DNA of 64,000 nt from Butyrivibrio sp. (GTDB lineage Bacteria; Bacillota; Clostridia; Lachnospirales; Lachnospiraceae), in the NCBI GenBank assembly GCA_016297265.1, contig JAEDHB010000001.1:62001-126000 (forward strand), in the 5' to 3' direction. Under the pieces are notes generated by a model that was not told the DNA's origin, searched no databases, and saw only the letters and a program-made list of their open reading frames with translations. Shown here piece by piece: positions 15,135 through 24,505 of this stretch. The position numbers were made by a program, and so were the translations under genes. How positions within the stretch are numbered: the stretch's first letter is position 1; every line of letters starts with the position of its first letter.

Positions 15135-16418
15135 CTATTTATAATAATCAAATTCAAGGTCTCCAAGGTAAACCGTGTCACCCTCTTCGATACCCAGTTC
15201 CTCCAGTTTCTCAATAATGCCCTGCTCCTTCATAAATTTCTGGAAGAAAGCAAATCCCTTCTCATCATCAAGATTGGTATAGCCGAGCATTCTGTCAACT
15301 CTCTCGCCTTCAATAACAAAAGCATGTTCGTCTGCTTTGTACACTTCGATAGGCTCGCTCTTGTCATACATCTCCTCAGGAAAATATTCCCGTTCAAAAA
15401 CAGTCGGTTCAGAATCCATACTGTCCAGAAGATGACGAACCTCATAAAGCAGTTCTTTTAACCCCTTCTTTGTAGCCGCAGATATTGGAAAAACCTTAAT
15501 TCCCTTTGGTTCAAATTCATCCCTTAATCTCTGTACGGGATCTTCATCTCCGAAATATATCAAATCAATTTTATTGGCAGCAATAATCTGTGGTTTTGAA
15601 GCCAGCTCAGGATTATATGCCTCAAGCTCTGCATTGATTTTCTGAATGTCATCCAGTGGGTCCCTGCCTTCAGACGATGCAACATCAACCATATGAATGA
15701 TTACCTTTGTTCTTTCCACATGCTTCAAAAATTCATGGCCAAGGCCAATTCCCTCCGAAGCGCCCTCAATAAGTCCCGGAATGTCAGCGATTACAAAGCC
15801 ATCCGCACCTTCAAGGTCAACAACACCCAGATTTGGATTAAGGGTTGTGAAATGATAATTTGCAATCTTTGGTTTTGCATTGCTGACCATGGACAGTAAT
15901 GTCGATTTGCCCACATTCGGGAAACCAACCAGACCAACGTCCGCAATCACTTTTAGTTCAAGTCTTACCCAGAGCTCCTTTGCCTGCTGTCCCGGCTGTG
16001 CATATTTGGGAACCTGCATGGTTGCTGTGGCATAATTCTTGTTGCCTTTTCCGCCTCGGCCTCCCTTTAAAATAACCTCACGCATTCTGTCACCGCTCAT
16101 ATCAGCGATAATTTTGCCGGAGGTATCATCTTTGATAATTGTTCCTTCGGGAACCTTGATGATTAAATCCTTGCCGTCCTTGCCGTGACAGAGGCGTTTT
16201 CCGCCGTCCTCACCGCATTCAGCGACATATTTTCTCTTCTGTCTGAATTCACCAAGGGTATTGAGACCTTTGTCCACTTCAAAAATGATATCGCCGCCAC
16301 GACCGCCATCGCCGCCGTCCGGGCCACCTGCCGCAACAAATAATTCACGACGAAAACTGACATGGCCATCGCCGCCTTTGCCTGATTTTATGAAAATTTT
16401 CGCACTGTCTGCGAACAT
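15135..16418 (-). CDS. obg: GTPase Obg (CgtA)
   Basis: A 427-residue Obg GTPase needed for 50S maturation and stress signalling. The N-terminal glycine-rich Obg fold covers about residues 1-158 (FIKSGKGGDGHVSFRRE). The G domain follows with GFPNVGKST, DIPGLIEGA and AANKIDL. The C-terminal OCT domain is at about 345-425. AGGAGG before ATG 16418 sets the start; the longer upstream frame runs through a terminator hairpin. Confidence 0.97.
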   Translation of the reverse strand: MFADSAKIFIKSGKGGDGHVSFRRELFVAAGGPDGGDGGRGGDIIFEVDKGLNTLGEFRQKRKYVAECGEDGGKRLCHGKDGKDLIIKVPEGTIIKDDTSGKIIADMSGDRMREVILKGGRGGKGNKNYATATMQVPKYAQPGQQAKELWVRLELKVIADVGLVGFPNVGKSTLLSMVSNAKPKIANYHFTTLNPNLGVVDLEGADGFVIADIPGLIEGASEGIGLGHEFLKHVERTKVIIHMVDVASSEGRDPLDDIQKINAELEAYNPELASKPQIIAANKIDLIYFGDEDPVQRLRDEFEPKGIKVFPISAATKKGLKELLYEVRHLLDSMDSEPTVFEREYFPEEMYDKSEPIEVYKADEHAFVIEGERVDRMLGYTNLDDEKGFAFFQKFMKEQGIIEKLEELGIEEGDTVYLGDLEFDYYK

Positions 16419-16447
16419 ATTATTTTCCTCCTGATATAACAAAAAGT

Positions 16448-16473
16448 GGCTCCAAACCACAGGATTTGGAGCC
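16448..16473 (-). terminator. Intra-operon intrinsic terminator between rpmA and obg
   Basis: On the minus strand a 9-bp perfect stem (GGCTCCAAA / TTTGGAGCC, 16448-16456 with 16465-16473), then ACTTTTTG. It probably reduces transcription of obg and later genes relative to the ribosomal genes rplU-prp-rpmA. Confidence 0.8.
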
Positions 16474-16481
16474 TTGATAAT

Positions 16482-16772
16482 TTACTCTTCTGATGCTACC
16501 GGATAAACAGAAACCTGTTTTTTGTCTCTGCCTTTTCTTTCGAATCTTACAACACCGTCTACTGTTGCGAACAATGTGTCATCACCACCACGGCCAACAT
16601 TTACACCTGGATGAATCTTTGTTCCACGCTGTCTGTAAAGAATGTTTCCGGCTAATACGAACTGTCCGTCAGCTCTTTTTGCGCCTAATCTCTTTGATTC
16701 TGAATCTCTACCGTTCTTAGTAGAACCAACACCTTTTTTATGAGCGAAAAACTGAAGGTTAAGTTTTAACAT
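16482..16772 (-). CDS. rpmA: 50S ribosomal protein L27
   Basis: A 96-residue L27 near the peptidyl-transferase centre. It begins with the Firmicute extension [14 protein letters not shown], which the protease Prp removes (in Staphylococcus, after the FF pair) so that the mature N-terminus can reach the ribosomal active site. The body [20 protein letters not shown] and [11 protein letters not shown] is typical. prp is immediately upstream. Confidence 0.98.
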   Translation of the reverse strand: MLKLNLQFFAHKKGVGSTKNGRDSESKRLGAKRADGQFVLAGNILYRQRGTKIHPGVNVGRGGDDTLFATVDGVVRFERKGRDKKQVSVYPVASEE

Positions 16773-16777
16773 GAGAG

Positions 16778-17104
16778 TTACACCTCCTTGTATATTATCG
16801 ATACATTACCGGGATAATCCTTGGCAATCGCTGTGAGTCCCTTTTCCATTGACTTGAACAATAAAGCTGACTCCTTACTTACGATGCCCGTTATCTCGAA
16901 CTTAATAGTTGCTCTTTTCTCATTAACCTCCTCCTGATATTTGTCAGAAGTAAATTCTTCTATCGAATTGATAGTGTTAATGATCAATATGGAAACGGAT
17001 GCACAAACTACATCGTTTCCCCACCTGCCCATTCCGGCATGTCCTTTTGACTCCAGACCGATTATCGTATTATCTGGTTTCACATAAAAAGTTATCCTTG
17101 TCAT
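16778..17104 (-). CDS. prp: Ribosomal-processing cysteine protease Prp
   Basis: A 108-residue YsxB/Prp cysteine protease. The catalytic His is in SKGHAGMG and the Cys in VVCASVSIL. It cleaves the N-terminal extension of L27, which is encoded five bases downstream. The rplU-prp-rpmA order is the standard Firmicute arrangement. Confidence 0.95.
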   Translation of the reverse strand: MTRITFYVKPDNTIIGLESKGHAGMGRWGNDVVCASVSILIINTINSIEEFTSDKYQEEVNEKRATIKFEITGIVSKESALLFKSMEKGLTAIAKDYPGNVSIIYKEV

Positions 17105-17111
17105 AAATCAA

Positions 17112-17423
17112 TTATGCGTTGATCTTTTCGATCTTAACCTTAGTGAACATCTGTCTGTGACCGTTTTTCTTGTGGTATCCTGTTTTTCTCTTGTATTTGT
17201 AGACAATGACTTTTTTATCCTTGCCTTCTTCTACAACAGAAGCTGTAACTGAAGCGCCAGCTACAGTTGGATTACCAACAACTGTCTCTCCATCACTAAT
17301 GAGAAGAACATTGTTGAATGTTACTGTCTCGCCAACAGCAACTCCTAATTTCTCAACTTTGATAACATCGCCTTCAGATACTTTGTACTGCTTGCCACAT
17401 TCTGCAATAACTGCGTACTTCAT
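17112..17423 (-). CDS. rplU: 50S ribosomal protein L21
   Basis: A 103-residue L21 ([30 protein letters not shown]), a 23S-rRNA-binding protein. AGGAGG about twelve bases before ATG 17423 is the first Shine-Dalgarno in a structured leader. The longer in-frame start at 17447 would begin inside the leader and is not favoured. Confidence 0.97.
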   Translation of the reverse strand: MKYAVIAECGKQYKVSEGDVIKVEKLGVAVGETVTFNNVLLISDGETVVGNPTVAGASVTASVVEEGKDKKVIVYKYKRKTGYHKKNGHRQMFTKVKIEKINA

Positions 17424-17502
17424 CTCTTGGTTTCCTCCTATTATCAATACTCGCCAATTACGGTGGCCAAAACGGCACTTAAAACCTCATTGTGCGGCAC
17501 AC
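17424..17502 (-). promoter_or_regulatory. rplU leader, candidate L21 autoregulatory RNA
   Basis: An 80-base leader with short stems, including GTG-TGCC-GCAC and GCCA/TGGC pairs, and GTGCCG appearing twice. Position and features fit the L21-leader type described upstream of rplU in Firmicutes, which senses its own ribosomal protein. I have not aligned it to that family. Confidence 0.5.
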
Positions 17503-17508
17503 TAGAAT

Positions 17509-17537
17509 ATAATAATACATTGATTCTCATTTGTCAA
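17509..17537 (-). promoter_or_regulatory. rplU operon promoter
   Basis: On the minus strand TTGACA (17532-17537), 17 bases, TATTAT (17509-17514). It should drive rplU-prp-rpmA and, by read-through, obg and the fol cluster. Confidence 0.85.
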
Positions 17538-17542
17538 ATGTT

Positions 17543-18469
17543 TTATTGATTTTCTCCGGTCATATTAAACATAAGTCCCGAATTGTCCCCACCAACGTAA
17601 GTTGGGAGTTTACCATCCCATTTTTCAATATATTTTTCTCTCAAAATTGAATCTGTCAGAGTTTTTGTTTTAAGGGCGTTGGCATCCTTTTCAGCCTGTG
17701 CCTGTATCTTGAGGGTTTCAGCTGCTATTTTTGCGGCATCCTGCTCAGCCTGCGCCTCAACAGATTTCTGTTTTGCTTCAGTCTTTGTCTTCAAAAGCTC
17801 CTGTTCCGCAGTTTCAACGGCTTTTTTTGCAACTGCTTCCGCAGTGATTGCCTGTTCGATTTCAGCTCCCGCATCCATATCCGTGATGGAAATACTGTAG
17901 AATTCCACACCGTATTTTGCCAGCTCCGTCGTGAGATTCTTTTCAAGGCTTGAATATATATCAGGTCTCTTTTCGCCGAGTATGTCCATGACATTATATT
18001 TTGTTGTGATAAGCTCCAAAACCCTCTGGGTTGTAGGAATTATGAGGGAATTGGACATATTGTCGAGTGTTTTGTACTGTTTGTAAATCAGGTGCGCATC
18101 CTTTGTATTAACCCTGTATTTGATGTCGAGCTGACTGTTTACAAACTGCGAATCCTTGGTCTGTGTTGTTAGATTTGTAACGGATTTAGTCTGTACCTCA
18201 GTGCTTATCATATACACCTGGTCAAAAGGACTTTTTGAATGAAATCCTTCTGATAAAACACTTTCCGATGTGCCCTTAAATGGCGAATACACGATACCCA
18301 CGCAGTTTGCAGGCACCTTGGTGATAAAGGCAGGAATTAATGCTGCAAATCCAACGATTGACAGTATCTGAAGAGGAGAAAAGAATTTCTTTCCTCTGCT
18401 TTTATTCAGAACTCCGAGTCCGATAAAAATAATAAGTGCTAAAATAAATCCTAATGCTAAAAATCCCAT
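17543..18469 (-). CDS. SPFH/Band 7 membrane protein
   Basis: A 308-residue SPFH (prohibitin-like) protein. An N-terminal helix (about 1-20) and possibly a second at about 35-52 anchor it. The SPFH domain runs from about residue 53 (PANCVGIVYSPF) to 215, followed by a long Ala/Glu/Lys coiled coil (about 215-275). Family members form membrane microdomain scaffolds; the partner is unknown here. It lies 15 bases after the RNase E/G gene at the end of the his operon, and no terminator is evident before it. Confidence 0.85.
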   Translation of the reverse strand: MGFLALGFILALIIFIGLGVLNKSRGKKFFSPLQILSIVGFAALIPAFITKVPANCVGIVYSPFKGTSESVLSEGFHSKSPFDQVYMISTEVQTKSVTNLTTQTKDSQFVNSQLDIKYRVNTKDAHLIYKQYKTLDNMSNSLIIPTTQRVLELITTKYNVMDILGEKRPDIYSSLEKNLTTELAKYGVEFYSISITDMDAGAEIEQAITAEAVAKKAVETAEQELLKTKTEAKQKSVEAQAEQDAAKIAAETLKIQAQAEKDANALKTKTLTDSILREKYIEKWDGKLPTYVGGDNSGLMFNMTGENQ

Positions 18470-18484
18470 AAATATCCTCCTGTG

Positions 18485-19651
18485 TTATTCTTTTAATAAA
18501 TCCCTGAGCGGGCGTTTTATTTTTTTTCTTGTGATTTCCATTAAACCAAGCTTTGTATATCCGAGAACATTGCATTTAACATAATCCTTGTCCAGATATT
18601 CCTTCATTACTCTCTCAACTTCGATTATGTAATCTTTGCCGGTCATATTGATAAAATCAACAATGATTATTCCGGAAATATTGCGAAGAATCAGCTGTCT
18701 GGCAATCTCTCTGCATGCTTCAACATTGGTTCTGTATACAGTGTCATCCTTAGCTTTGAGATTCCGGCTGAATTTTCCCGTATTGACATCAATTACCGTA
18801 AGGGCCTCAGTAGGTTCAATGATTAAATAACCTCCTGAAGGGAGCCATACTTTTTTATCCAAAGCTTTTCCGATGCGTCCTTCAATATCATAAGCCTTAC
18901 AAAGTGTCCAGTCATCCTCATACAATCTCGTAAGATTTTTTAACGGAGTCATCAAAAAATAATCATACACCTCTTTTACATCGGTGACTATCTCATCCCC
19001 CGGCTCCAGCTTGCATGACAGGGCGTCCGCATATAAAGGCGACTCACTTTGCCTGATTAAGGAAAATGCCGTTCTCGTTGCAGCGGTCTTAATCATATCA
19101 AAATATTCATCGCACAAAGCATTTGCCTCGGCAAGAATATCTTCATTATCAGCTTCTTTGCTCTCTGTTCTCAGAATAAAACCGAAGTGTTTATTAACCA
19201 TCGGCAGAAGCATCGAACGCAATTCCTCGCAGCGGTTTTTATTGGTGATTTTTTTGGAAATACCCACATGCCCCGTATTTTCCCCTGTAAGGCACAAATA
19301 CAAGCCGTTAAGGCTTATGTTACAGGAACACAGAGGTGCTTTGGTATCGGTTCCCTCTTTCTTGATTTGAACCAGTATCAGATCCCCCTGACATACGGCA
19401 TTGTTGTTTTTCCTGTTTAGAAAAATCGGATTTCTGTTATCCGCCAGCGAAAAAAAGCATACAACCTTTGGTGCTATTTCAACAAAGGCAGCACCAATAT
19501 TTGCAACCACATCGCGGACTCTTCCGACATAAATATTGTTGATAATATTGCTTTTTTCTGCGTCATATAATTCTATGCGGTTTTCCTTATTTTCATTGAA
19601 GAGCATAGAAACTGTTTTGTTATTATATTTTGTTATTACAAGTTTTTTCAT
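18485..19651 (-). CDS. rng: RNase E/G family ribonuclease, short form
   Basis: A 388-residue RNase E/G catalytic core. The S1-like RNA-binding domain lies near residues 35-120 (NIYVGRVRDVVANIGAAFVEI). The catalytic Asp pair is in TVIDVNTGKF and IIIVDFINM. The protein ends just after LGLMEITRKKIKRPL, so the CPxC zinc-link and the small tetramerisation domain of E. coli RNase E/G are absent. It should cleave single-stranded A/U-rich RNA, but its oligomeric state must differ from E. coli. It lies seven bases after hisAI. Confidence 0.9.
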   Translation of the reverse strand: MKKLVITKYNNKTVSMLFNENKENRIELYDAEKSNIINNIYVGRVRDVVANIGAAFVEIAPKVVCFFSLADNRNPIFLNRKNNNAVCQGDLILVQIKKEGTDTKAPLCSCNISLNGLYLCLTGENTGHVGISKKITNKNRCEELRSMLLPMVNKHFGFILRTESKEADNEDILAEANALCDEYFDMIKTAATRTAFSLIRQSESPLYADALSCKLEPGDEIVTDVKEVYDYFLMTPLKNLTRLYEDDWTLCKAYDIEGRIGKALDKKVWLPSGGYLIIEPTEALTVIDVNTGKFSRNLKAKDDTVYRTNVEACREIARQLILRNISGIIIVDFINMTGKDYIIEVERVMKEYLDKDYVKCNVLGYTKLGLMEITRKKIKRPLRDLLKE

Positions 19652-19657
19652 AATTCA

Positions 19658-20698
19658 CTAGATAATTGTCCGGAAAAAACATGAGTGTGCACCGGTATGA
19701 CATGCCGCTCCAACCTGTTTTACGGTTGCGAGAATTGTGTCACTGTCACAATCAAGTTTAAGGCTCTTTACATATTGCATATGTCCTGATGTAAGGCCTT
19801 TTACCCATATTTCATTGCGGCTTCTGCTGTAATAGGTCATCATTCCCGTATTTAGAGTAAGGTTGTACGCTTCCTCATTCATATAGGCAACCATAAGTAC
19901 CTCGTTGGTATCTTCCTCCTGAACCACTACAGGAATCATTCCGTCACTGTTAAGCTTGAATTCCGAAAACGGAATCGGTTCTTTCTCGACCTCAAGAACT
20001 GCCTGACGCACATCAATTTTTTTCTCATAGATGGCCTTGCCCATAATTGCTCCGGAAATACCGGCGTTCTTAAGTGCTATAAGGTCCTTTATTGAGGATA
20101 CACCGCCGGATGCAATCACATCAAGGCCGGTTTCTTCCGTGAGTTTTTTTGTCATTTCAATATTGGGACCGGCAAGCATGCCGTCCTTGGAAATATCGGT
20201 ATAGACAATATGTTTTACGCCCATTTCCTTCATGGCACGGCACATTGATGTGGCAGTTTTATCGGAGAGCTGCCCCCAGCCTTCAACCGCAACCATGCCA
20301 TCCCTGGCATCCACGCCAACAACAATATGATTTGCTCCAAAGCGCTGTATTGCTTCCTTCACAAATCCAGGATCGCTGACCGCTTTTGTTCCGATGATTA
20401 CTCTTGCAATGCCATAAGAAAGAACTCTCTCGATGTCGGCAAAGCTTCTGATTCCACCGCCCAATTCACATGGAATATCAACGGAATCAACTATTCTTCT
20501 GATGGTGGCTTCGTTCACTGAACGCCCCTTTAATGCACCGTCAAGGTCAACAAGATGGATAAAGGATGCTCCGCATCTCTCAAAATCCTTTGCAATATTC
20601 CAAGGTTCATCGGAATATACGGTGATTTCCTTGAATTCACCCTGTTTCAATCTGACACATTTTCCATCCTTTAAATCTATAGCCGGATATAACTTCAC
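19658..20698 (-). CDS. hisAI: HisA-HisI fusion: ProFAR isomerase / phosphoribosyl-AMP cyclohydrolase
   Basis: A 346-residue fusion. Residues 1 to about 240 are HisA ([14 protein letters not shown] with the first catalytic Asp, [11 protein letters not shown] with the second), a TIM-barrel isomerase. Residues from about 243 are HisI (zinc and active-site motifs LDCDSDTIL and [10 protein letters not shown]), which hydrolyses PR-AMP. HisI acts immediately before HisA, so the fusion joins consecutive reactions. It starts at GTG 20698, overlapping the hisB stop by one base. Confidence 0.95.
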   Translation of the reverse strand: MKLYPAIDLKDGKCVRLKQGEFKEITVYSDEPWNIAKDFERCGASFIHLVDLDGALKGRSVNEATIRRIVDSVDIPCELGGGIRSFADIERVLSYGIARVIIGTKAVSDPGFVKEAIQRFGANHIVVGVDARDGMVAVEGWGQLSDKTATSMCRAMKEMGVKHIVYTDISKDGMLAGPNIEMTKKLTEETGLDVIASGGVSSIKDLIALKNAGISGAIMGKAIYEKKIDVRQAVLEVEKEPIPFSEFKLNSDGMIPVVVQEEDTNEVLMVAYMNEEAYNLTLNTGMMTYYSRSRNEIWVKGLTSGHMQYVKSLKLDCDSDTILATVKQVGAACHTGAHSCFFRTII

Positions 20699-21285
20699 TA
20701 TAATGCTCCTTTCGTAGAAGGCAGGCCTTCAACTCTTGTATCAATTGCTGTTGCTTCATCCAAAGCTCTGGCAAAAGCCTTGAACATTGCTTCAATGATG
20801 TGATGTGCGTTTTCGCCGTACATCTCTTTGATATGTAAATTCATACCTGCTGAATAGGATACTGCATAGAAAAATTCTTTTGCCATCTCAGTATCAAAAT
20901 ATCCCACTCTGTCAGTCTTAAAATCTGCATCATATACAAGATAAGGTCTTCCGGATAAGTCTATTGCACAAAGAACAAGTGTCTCATCCATAGGGAGCAT
21001 AAACGAGCCATATCTTCTGATGGATTTTTTAGTTCCGAGTGCTTTCTTAATTGCCTCACCAAGGACAATTCCCGTATCCTCGATTGTATGGTGGCAGTCC
21101 ACATGCAAATCACCTTCAACCTTGATATTGAGGTCAAAAAGCCCGTGTCTTGCAAAGCTGTTCAACATATGGTCAAAAAAACCGATTCCGGTATCCACAT
21201 TTGACTTTCCTGTTCCGTCAATATTGATGCTCAATTCAATATTGGTTTCTGCCGTTTTTCTCGTAAATTTCGCTGTTCTGCTCAT
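20698..21285 (-). CDS. hisB: Imidazoleglycerol-phosphate dehydratase (HisB)
   Basis: A 195-residue monofunctional HisB. It carries [24 protein letters not shown] and [15 protein letters not shown], whose His/Glu residues bind the two Mn ions. It removes water from imidazole-glycerol phosphate. It lies between hisD and hisAI in the his operon, with GGGGG a few bases before ATG 21285. Confidence 0.97.
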   Translation of the reverse strand: MSRTAKFTRKTAETNIELSINIDGTGKSNVDTGIGFFDHMLNSFARHGLFDLNIKVEGDLHVDCHHTIEDTGIVLGEAIKKALGTKKSIRRYGSFMLPMDETLVLCAIDLSGRPYLVYDADFKTDRVGYFDTEMAKEFFYAVSYSAGMNLHIKEMYGENAHHIIEAMFKAFARALDEATAIDTRVEGLPSTKGAL

Positions 21286-21297
21286 AGCGTTCCCCCT

Positions 21298-22587
21298 TTA
21301 TTCAAATCTGACTTTGATTGAATTTGCGTGTGCTGTCAAGCCTTCTGCCTCTGCAAAAGCTTCAATATCCTCATGAATCTCTGCAAGTGCTTCACGCGAA
21401 TATGAAATAATGCTTGATTTCTTGACGAAAGCATCAACCTCAAGAGGTGAAAAGAATTTTGCCGTACCATTGGTAGGAAGAACATGGTTAGGTCCTGCAA
21501 AATAATCTCCGAGAGGCTCTGATGAGTATTCCCCAAGGAAAATAGCACCTGCGTTCTTTATTTTTGTCATAGTCTGGAACGGATCCTTAGTAACCAGTTC
21601 AAGATGTTCCGAAGCAATTTCATTGACTACATCAATAGCTTCATCCATATTCTTTGCAATAAGAATATATCCATAGTTTTCGATTGATTTCTCCATTATT
21701 TCTTTTCTGGAGAGTTCATTCAGGAATTTTGTTATCTCATCATTGACTGCGGTTGCAATTTCCTTTGAAGTAGTAACAAGAATTGCTGATGCAAGCTCAT
21801 CATGCTCCGCCTGGGACAAGAGATCAGCGGCAACAAATCTTGGATTAGCACTTTCATCCGCAAGAACCATAATCTCACTCGGTCCGGCGATGGAATCAAT
21901 ACCAACCTGTCCGTAAACTGCTTTTTTTGCAAGAGCAACATAGATATTGCCGGGACCTACAATCTTGTCAACCTTAGGAATGGATTCAGTCCCGTATGCC
22001 ATTGCCGCTATTGCCTGTGCGCCGCCCACCTTGTAGATAACATCAACGCCTGCTTCATTTGCTGCAACAAGTGTACCGCAGTAAATCTTTCCGTCCTTTC
22101 CCGGAGGAGTACACATGATAATCTCTTCCACACCTGCAATCTTTGCAGGCATAACATTCATAAGTACTGATGAAGGATATGCAGCTTTACCACCCGGTAC
22201 ATACACGCCCGCTCTTGACAGCGGGGTGATTTTCTGACCAAGAATTGTTCCGTCCGGAGTTGTATCAAACCAGCTGTTTCTTTTCTGTTTCTGGTGATAA
22301 TTATTGATATTAACCAGAGATTTTCTGATAATTTCCACAAGCTTAGGGTCAATCTCACGATATGCCTCTTCAATCTCCTCTTTTGTGACAACGATATTGT
22401 CCTTATTCAGATTAAAGCCGTCAAATCTGGCGGTATAGTCAAATACAGCCTTATCCCTGTTAGCCTTGATATCCTCGATTATGGCATTAACCCTGCCCTC
22501 AAATTCTCCGTAACTGTTTGGATTTCTCTTAAGAAGATTCTCCAGAATGTTATTTTTTGTATCTTCATTTAACTCAAGTATTCTCAC
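21298..22587 (-). CDS. hisD: Histidinol dehydrogenase (HisD)
   Basis: A 429-residue zinc- and NAD-dependent enzyme that oxidises histidinol to histidine in two steps. Signature segments are VGPGNIYVALAKK, AGPSEIMVLADESA, AEHDELASAILVT and GPNHVLPTNG. It lies three bases after hisG. The full length and intact motifs suggest the last step of histidine synthesis is functional. Confidence 0.97.
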   Translation of the reverse strand: MRILELNEDTKNNILENLLKRNPNSYGEFEGRVNAIIEDIKANRDKAVFDYTARFDGFNLNKDNIVVTKEEIEEAYREIDPKLVEIIRKSLVNINNYHQKQKRNSWFDTTPDGTILGQKITPLSRAGVYVPGGKAAYPSSVLMNVMPAKIAGVEEIIMCTPPGKDGKIYCGTLVAANEAGVDVIYKVGGAQAIAAMAYGTESIPKVDKIVGPGNIYVALAKKAVYGQVGIDSIAGPSEIMVLADESANPRFVAADLLSQAEHDELASAILVTTSKEIATAVNDEITKFLNELSRKEIMEKSIENYGYILIAKNMDEAIDVVNEIASEHLELVTKDPFQTMTKIKNAGAIFLGEYSSEPLGDYFAGPNHVLPTNGTAKFFSPLEVDAFVKKSSIISYSREALAEIHEDIEAFAEAEGLTAHANSIKVRFE

Positions 22588-22589
22588 AA

Positions 22590-23240
22590 TTATACCTCCA
22601 AAGCATCCGCTTTCTGTCTCAACTTACTGATAATATCCGTAATTCTTGTTTTTTCCATCTTCATACTGACCTGATTGACAACAATTCTTGCCGAAAGGTC
22701 ACAAATTTCTTCAAGAACCTGCAAACCATTTTCCCTCAATGTTGCGCCCGTCTCAACGATATCCACAATAACCTCTGAAAGACCAACAATCGGTGCAAGT
22801 TCAACAGAGCCGTTAAGCTTGATAATCTCAACAGTCTGATGTTTTACATTGTAAAAATAATCCTTGGCAATATGAGGATATTTTGAAGCCACTCTGATGA
22901 GCTCATGATTCTGTAAAAGTTCTCTGGCACTTTCCGGACCGCAGATACACATTTTGCATTTGCCGATTCCCAAATCATAGACCTCATAAAGCTTTCTGCC
23001 CTCTTCAAGAATTGTATCCCTTCCCACGATTCCAACATCTGCAGCCCCGTATTCCACATAGGTCGGAACATCGCTGGCCTTTGCAAGGAAAAATTTAAGT
23101 CCCAGTTCCTCGTTGACGAAGATGAGCTTTCTGGTCTTCTCGTCCTTCATCTCTTCACAGGTAATTCCTATTTCTTCAAGCATAGCCATAGCCTTCCTGG
23201 CAAGCCTTCCCTTGGCTAATGCAAAAGTAATATATCTCAT
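22590..23240 (-). CDS. hisG: ATP phosphoribosyltransferase, short form (HisG)
   Basis: A 216-residue short-form HisG, about 80 residues shorter than the enterobacterial type because it lacks the C-terminal regulatory domain. FALAKGRLARKAM, YGAADVGIVGRD and DIVETGATLRENGL are present. It joins ATP and PRPP, the committed histidine step. Short HisG is active only with HisZ, which is encoded directly upstream. Confidence 0.97.
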   Translation of the reverse strand: MRYITFALAKGRLARKAMAMLEEIGITCEEMKDEKTRKLIFVNEELGLKFFLAKASDVPTYVEYGAADVGIVGRDTILEEGRKLYEVYDLGIGKCKMCICGPESARELLQNHELIRVASKYPHIAKDYFYNVKHQTVEIIKLNGSVELAPIVGLSEVIVDIVETGATLRENGLQVLEEICDLSARIVVNQVSMKMEKTRITDIISKLRQKADALEV

Positions 23241-23261
23241 ATCAATACCATGCCTTTCAAT

Positions 23262-24419
23262 TTACTCTACAGAAATAATTTCATCATATTTATCAGCACT
23301 GTCGGCCGGAATATTTTTCATCATTTCAACGGCAATTCCCCTGCTTCTCATATCCTTTGCAATGGAAATTGCCTTCACAAGATTTTCACTGCCATACACA
23401 AGCAGTTTAAGCTGCTTTCTGGAATCAATGTCAATATTCTGTCTCATAACTGCCTGATGCAGAAAATCAATTGTGATACAAAAACCGATTGATGCACATT
23501 CCTTTCCGAACTGTCCGATAAGCTTGTCATAACGACCTCCGTTTGCTATCGGCTCGCCCACATCATAGGTATACGCCTTGAAAATAACACCTGTATAATA
23601 ATCAAGTTCGCTCAACATTCCAAGGTCAAAGGTCACATACTTTTCAAATCCGTAAGCCTTAATTATCTCATATACCTTGAGCAGATGTTCAATTGCATCA
23701 AGTGAAATACTGTTGCCGGCAAGGAGTTTTGCTTTTTCAAGCACATCAATGTCGCCAAAAAGTGTAGGCAGCATATTGAGGCATTCCTCAACATTCTCGG
23801 ATACATTTGTATTTTTAAGTACATCACTGATGCGAAAAATATTTTTGTTAAGAATAACCTCTCTGAGAACGCTCTCACCTTCCGCGTCAAGACCTGCTTC
23901 ATTGACCAGGCCCTTGAAAAAACCGATATGTCCAACCTCTACCTGAAATTCAGTAAGTCCTGAACTCAATATGGACTCAATCAAAAGAGCAATCATCTCA
24001 GCGTCCGCCTCGATTGATGCATCGCCAATCAACTCGCAGCCCGCCTGGGTGGTCTCCTTAAGTCGTCCCTGATACCTCGAATTGTTGATATATGTGTCTC
24101 CCAGATAACACAATCTTATCGCATCCTCCGTATTTGCAAAATATTTTGCAGCACATCTTGCAATTGAAGGTGTCATATCCGGTCTGAGCACCAGCGTGTT
24201 GCCCTCCCTGTCAAAAAACTTGAACATATTCTTGGAAGCAACGGAACCTCTTTCTTTATTAAAAATATCAAAAAACTCAAATCCCGGAGTCTTGATATCC
24301 TGATAGCCGTATGAATTAATAACTTTTCTTAATCTGTCCTGAAGCACCAGACGATCTGAGTATTCCTCATTGTAGATATCCCTGACACCTTCCGGCGTAT
24401 GTAATAACTGATTTTTCAT
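23262..24419 (-). CDS. hisZ: ATP phosphoribosyltransferase regulatory subunit (HisZ)
   Basis: A 385-residue class II histidyl-tRNA-synthetase paralogue. It keeps the synthetase fold (TPEGVRDIYNEE, LVLRPDMTPSIARC, ANGGRYDKLIGQFG) but lacks the C-terminal anticodon-binding domain expected in HisRS. It should form an octamer with HisG and confer histidine feedback inhibition. It is first in the operon, with a strong promoter 55 bases upstream. Confidence 0.93.
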   Translation of the reverse strand: MKNQLLHTPEGVRDIYNEEYSDRLVLQDRLRKVINSYGYQDIKTPGFEFFDIFNKERGSVASKNMFKFFDREGNTLVLRPDMTPSIARCAAKYFANTEDAIRLCYLGDTYINNSRYQGRLKETTQAGCELIGDASIEADAEMIALLIESILSSGLTEFQVEVGHIGFFKGLVNEAGLDAEGESVLREVILNKNIFRISDVLKNTNVSENVEECLNMLPTLFGDIDVLEKAKLLAGNSISLDAIEHLLKVYEIIKAYGFEKYVTFDLGMLSELDYYTGVIFKAYTYDVGEPIANGGRYDKLIGQFGKECASIGFCITIDFLHQAVMRQNIDIDSRKQLKLLVYGSENLVKAISIAKDMRSRGIAVEMMKNIPADSADKYDEIISVE

Positions 24420-24453
24420 AATTACCTCGCTTTTGCTTTATTGTGGTAAATCA

Positions 24454-24466
24454 CTAACTTGCTAAC
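24454..24466. promoter_or_regulatory. Direct repeat CTAAC-TTG-CTAAC after the his promoter
   Basis: Two CTAAC units eight bases apart lie just downstream of the hisZ -10 and span about +3 to +15. The position suits an operator; the regulator is unknown. No T-box or histidine leader peptide is visible in the short leader. Confidence 0.4.
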
Positions 24467-24473
24467 ACACGAA

Positions 24474-24502
24474 ACTATACCATACCTGGATTTATATGTC
24501 AA
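24474..24502 (-). promoter_or_regulatory. his operon promoter
   Basis: On the minus strand TTGACA (24497-24502), 17 bases, TATAGT (24474-24479): near consensus sigma-A. It overlaps nothing in recU, which ends at 24506. Confidence 0.85.
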
Positions 24503-24505
24503 CAG

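Noticed and set aside
24420..24505. T-box or histidine attenuator upstream of hisZ
   Set aside because: The leader is only about 50 bases, with no T-box sequence (TGGNACC-like), no His-codon run and no terminator hairpin.
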